From an uncultured Halieaceae bacterium (lineage in GTDB: Bacteria > Pseudomonadota > Gammaproteobacteria > Pseudomonadales > Halieaceae), in the NCBI GenBank assembly GCA_913063005.1, contig CAJXZI010000145.1, forward strand, positions 1 through 5,612: a stretch of DNA of 5,612 nt. Reading direction: 5' to 3'. Positions 4,403 to 5,612 of the stretch are shown here, one piece after another. The position numbers and the translations under genes were made by a program. The notes under the pieces were generated by a model. It made no database searches and was not told the DNA's origin. It was given only the letters and a program-made list of their open reading frames with translations. The first letter of the stretch is position 1, and each line of letters begins with the position of its first letter.

Positions 4403-5612
4403 CGCTGTAAAAGCCCGTCCACGTATTCTTTTCTCTCTACAGTACTTTCTAAATTTGTGACAAAACGCAATGTGTCAGAGCCCGCTAGTTTGAATTCCGT
4501 AGGGTTGCTTTGTAAGAGCTGAATCAACGCGTTTACCGGTACAGGGGTCGTATTTTCAAATTTGACGCTACCACCTCCGGCGCTGACGTCAATGGTTGAT
4601 ATTCCGAGTTTTTGGGCGCGAAGTCGTATCTCAGCCTGCACGAAAAGCTGCTTTGTTGCATCGGGTAGGAGTCCGAAGCGATCGATCATTTCGACCTGAA
4701 CCTCATCCAATTGTGTTTTGCTTTTCGCCTGCGCAATTCGTTTGTAGAGCACCAGACGTGTCGAGATATTGGGGAGGTAGTCGTCTGGAATAAGCGCAGG
4801 CACATGAAACTTTACCTCCGTGCCGGTCTCTAACGGCGCGTCTACGTCGGGAATTTCTCCTTTACGGAGCGACTCTACCGCGCGATTGAGCATCTCCAAA
4901 TACATGGAGAATCCAACTTGCTGAATCTGACCCGATTGCTCGTCACCCAGAAGTTCTCCCGCGCCCCGTATCTCCAGGTCGTGCGAGGCCAACATAAAGC
5001 CTGCGCCAAGAGCGCCCGCCGATTCGATAGCCTCTAGCCGTTTTTCCGCATCCGTGGTCAAGGCAGTCCTCGGCGGCGTCAGCAGATAGGCATACGCCTG
5101 ATGATGAGAGCGACCAACTCGTCCTCTAAGCTGGTGCAGCTGAGCAAGGCCAAATTTATCGGCCCTGTCTATGATGATGGTGTTGGCGTTCGGGACGTCA
5201 ATGCCTGTCTCGATAATGGTTGAGCAAACCAATACGTTGTGTCTTTGGTGGTAAAAGTCAAACATGACTCTTTCGAGCTCTTGCTCGCGTAGTTGTCCGT
5301 GTGCAACGCCAAAAGATATTTCAGGGACCAGCTCACTCAACTTTCTAGCGGTCTCCTCGATTGTTTTAACCTCGTTGTGTAGGTAGTAGACCTGCCCCCC
5401 ACGTAGTGTCTCCCTTAGTATCGCCTCTTTAACGAGTCCAATATTGTGCTCTCTAATGAAGGTTTTGATTGAGAGGCGCTTAGCTGGTGGGGTAGCAATC
5501 ACCGATAAATCTCTCAAGCCTCCCAGCGCCATGTTGAGTGTCCGAGGAATGGGGGTAGCCGTCATGGTGAGAATGTCGACCTCTGCGCGCAAAGCTTTGA
5601 TGGCTTCTTTTT
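4372..5612 (-). CDS. mfd: Transcription-repair coupling factor Mfd, C-terminal third (5' end outside window)
   Basis: Mfd is an ATP-driven DNA translocase that removes stalled RNA polymerase and recruits UvrA for nucleotide excision repair. About 413 codons are visible, against roughly 1150 in the full protein. In order from the right edge they include the helicase motif TATPIPRTLNM (bases 5532-5564), the second RecA-like lobe with STIIETGIDVPNANT (about 5178-5222) and QLRGRVGRSHHQAY (about 5094-5135). The translocation (TRG) motif GAGFMLASHDLEIRGAGELL follows (about 4948-5007), then the C-terminal D7 domain (from about LIPDDYLPNISTRL). The sequence aligns without gaps of note to E. coli Mfd from memory, and the motifs are intact. 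The frame stays open to the edge (KEAIKAL precedes the first Arg), so any start at 5592 would be artificial. The N-terminal UvrB-homology and polymerase-interaction domains are not visible. The stop lies inside csiV, suggesting co-transcription. Confidence 0.98.
   Translation of the reverse strand, partial: KEAIKALRAEVDILTMTATPIPRTLNMALGGLRDLSVIATPPAKRLSIKTFIREHNIGLVKEAILRETLRGGQVYYLHNEVKTIEETARKLSELVPEISFGVAHGQLREQELERVMFDFYHQRHNVLVCSTIIETGIDVPNANTIIIDRADKFGLAQLHQLRGRVGRSHHQAYAYLLTPPRTALTTDAEKRLEAIESAGALGAGFMLASHDLEIRGAGELLGDEQSGQIQQVGFSMYLEMLNRAVESLRKGEIPDVDAPLETGTEVKFHVPALIPDDYLPNISTRLVLYKRIAQAKSKTQLDEVQVEMIDRFGLLPDATKQLFVQAEIRLRAQKLGISTIDVSAGGGSVKFENTTPVPVNALIQLLQSNPTEFKLAGSDTLRFVTNLESTVERKEYVDGLLQRWEKACADLQ

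Noticed and set aside
5590..5592. TTG at 5592 as an mfd start
   Set aside because: The frame continues to the window edge with residues matching internal Mfd sequence, and the product would lack two thirds of the protein. The gene is cut by the window.

Overview
The window looks like chromosomal DNA of a marine-type gammaproteobacterium with moderate GC, plausibly of the OM60/NOR5 (Halieaceae) group or a relative in Cellvibrionales/Pseudomonadales. This placement is inference from gene content: a DUF6586-type gene, a small LGDGEVVL-type gene, lexA, csiV and mfd. As I recall it, the same neighbourhood occurs in Pseudomonas (topA, DUF6586 gene, small hypothetical gene, sulA, lexA, with mfd a few genes away). 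Nothing suggests a phage, transposon, CRISPR array or other mobile DNA, and there are no rRNA or tRNA genes.

Layout. Bases 1-230 hold the 3' end of a DUF6586-like gene on the + strand. An 80-bp gap follows, then a complete small acidic gene of 86 codons (311-571, +). It converges with lexA (582-1175, -), with 10 bp between the stop codons. The 112-bp gap at 1176-1287 separates lexA from a divergent MscS-family mechanosensitive channel gene (1288-2376, +). It holds a near-consensus LexA (SOS) box that overlaps candidate promoters in both directions. The channel gene converges with, and overlaps by 11 bp, a very long csiV-like gene (2366-4402, -). The start of csiV overlaps the 3' end of mfd (4372 to the right edge, -; 5' end outside the window).

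How the genes relate. LexA represses the SOS regulon and its own gene, and Mfd couples stalled RNA polymerase to nucleotide excision repair, so two DNA-damage functions lie within 4 kb. Between them are two envelope functions: an osmotic safety valve and a periplasmic peptidoglycan-binding activator of cell-wall synthesis. mfd and csiV form a tight overlapping pair and are probably co-transcribed. The window is almost wholly coding and its gaps are short.

The most unusual items are the csiV product, whose conserved CsiV blocks are separated by an acidic, Ser/Thr/Pro-rich region of about 335 residues containing a 12-bp tandem repeat, and the placement of the SOS box over the likely promoter of the channel gene. 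I see no convincing wholly new system; this is a conserved housekeeping neighbourhood with some distinctive variations.
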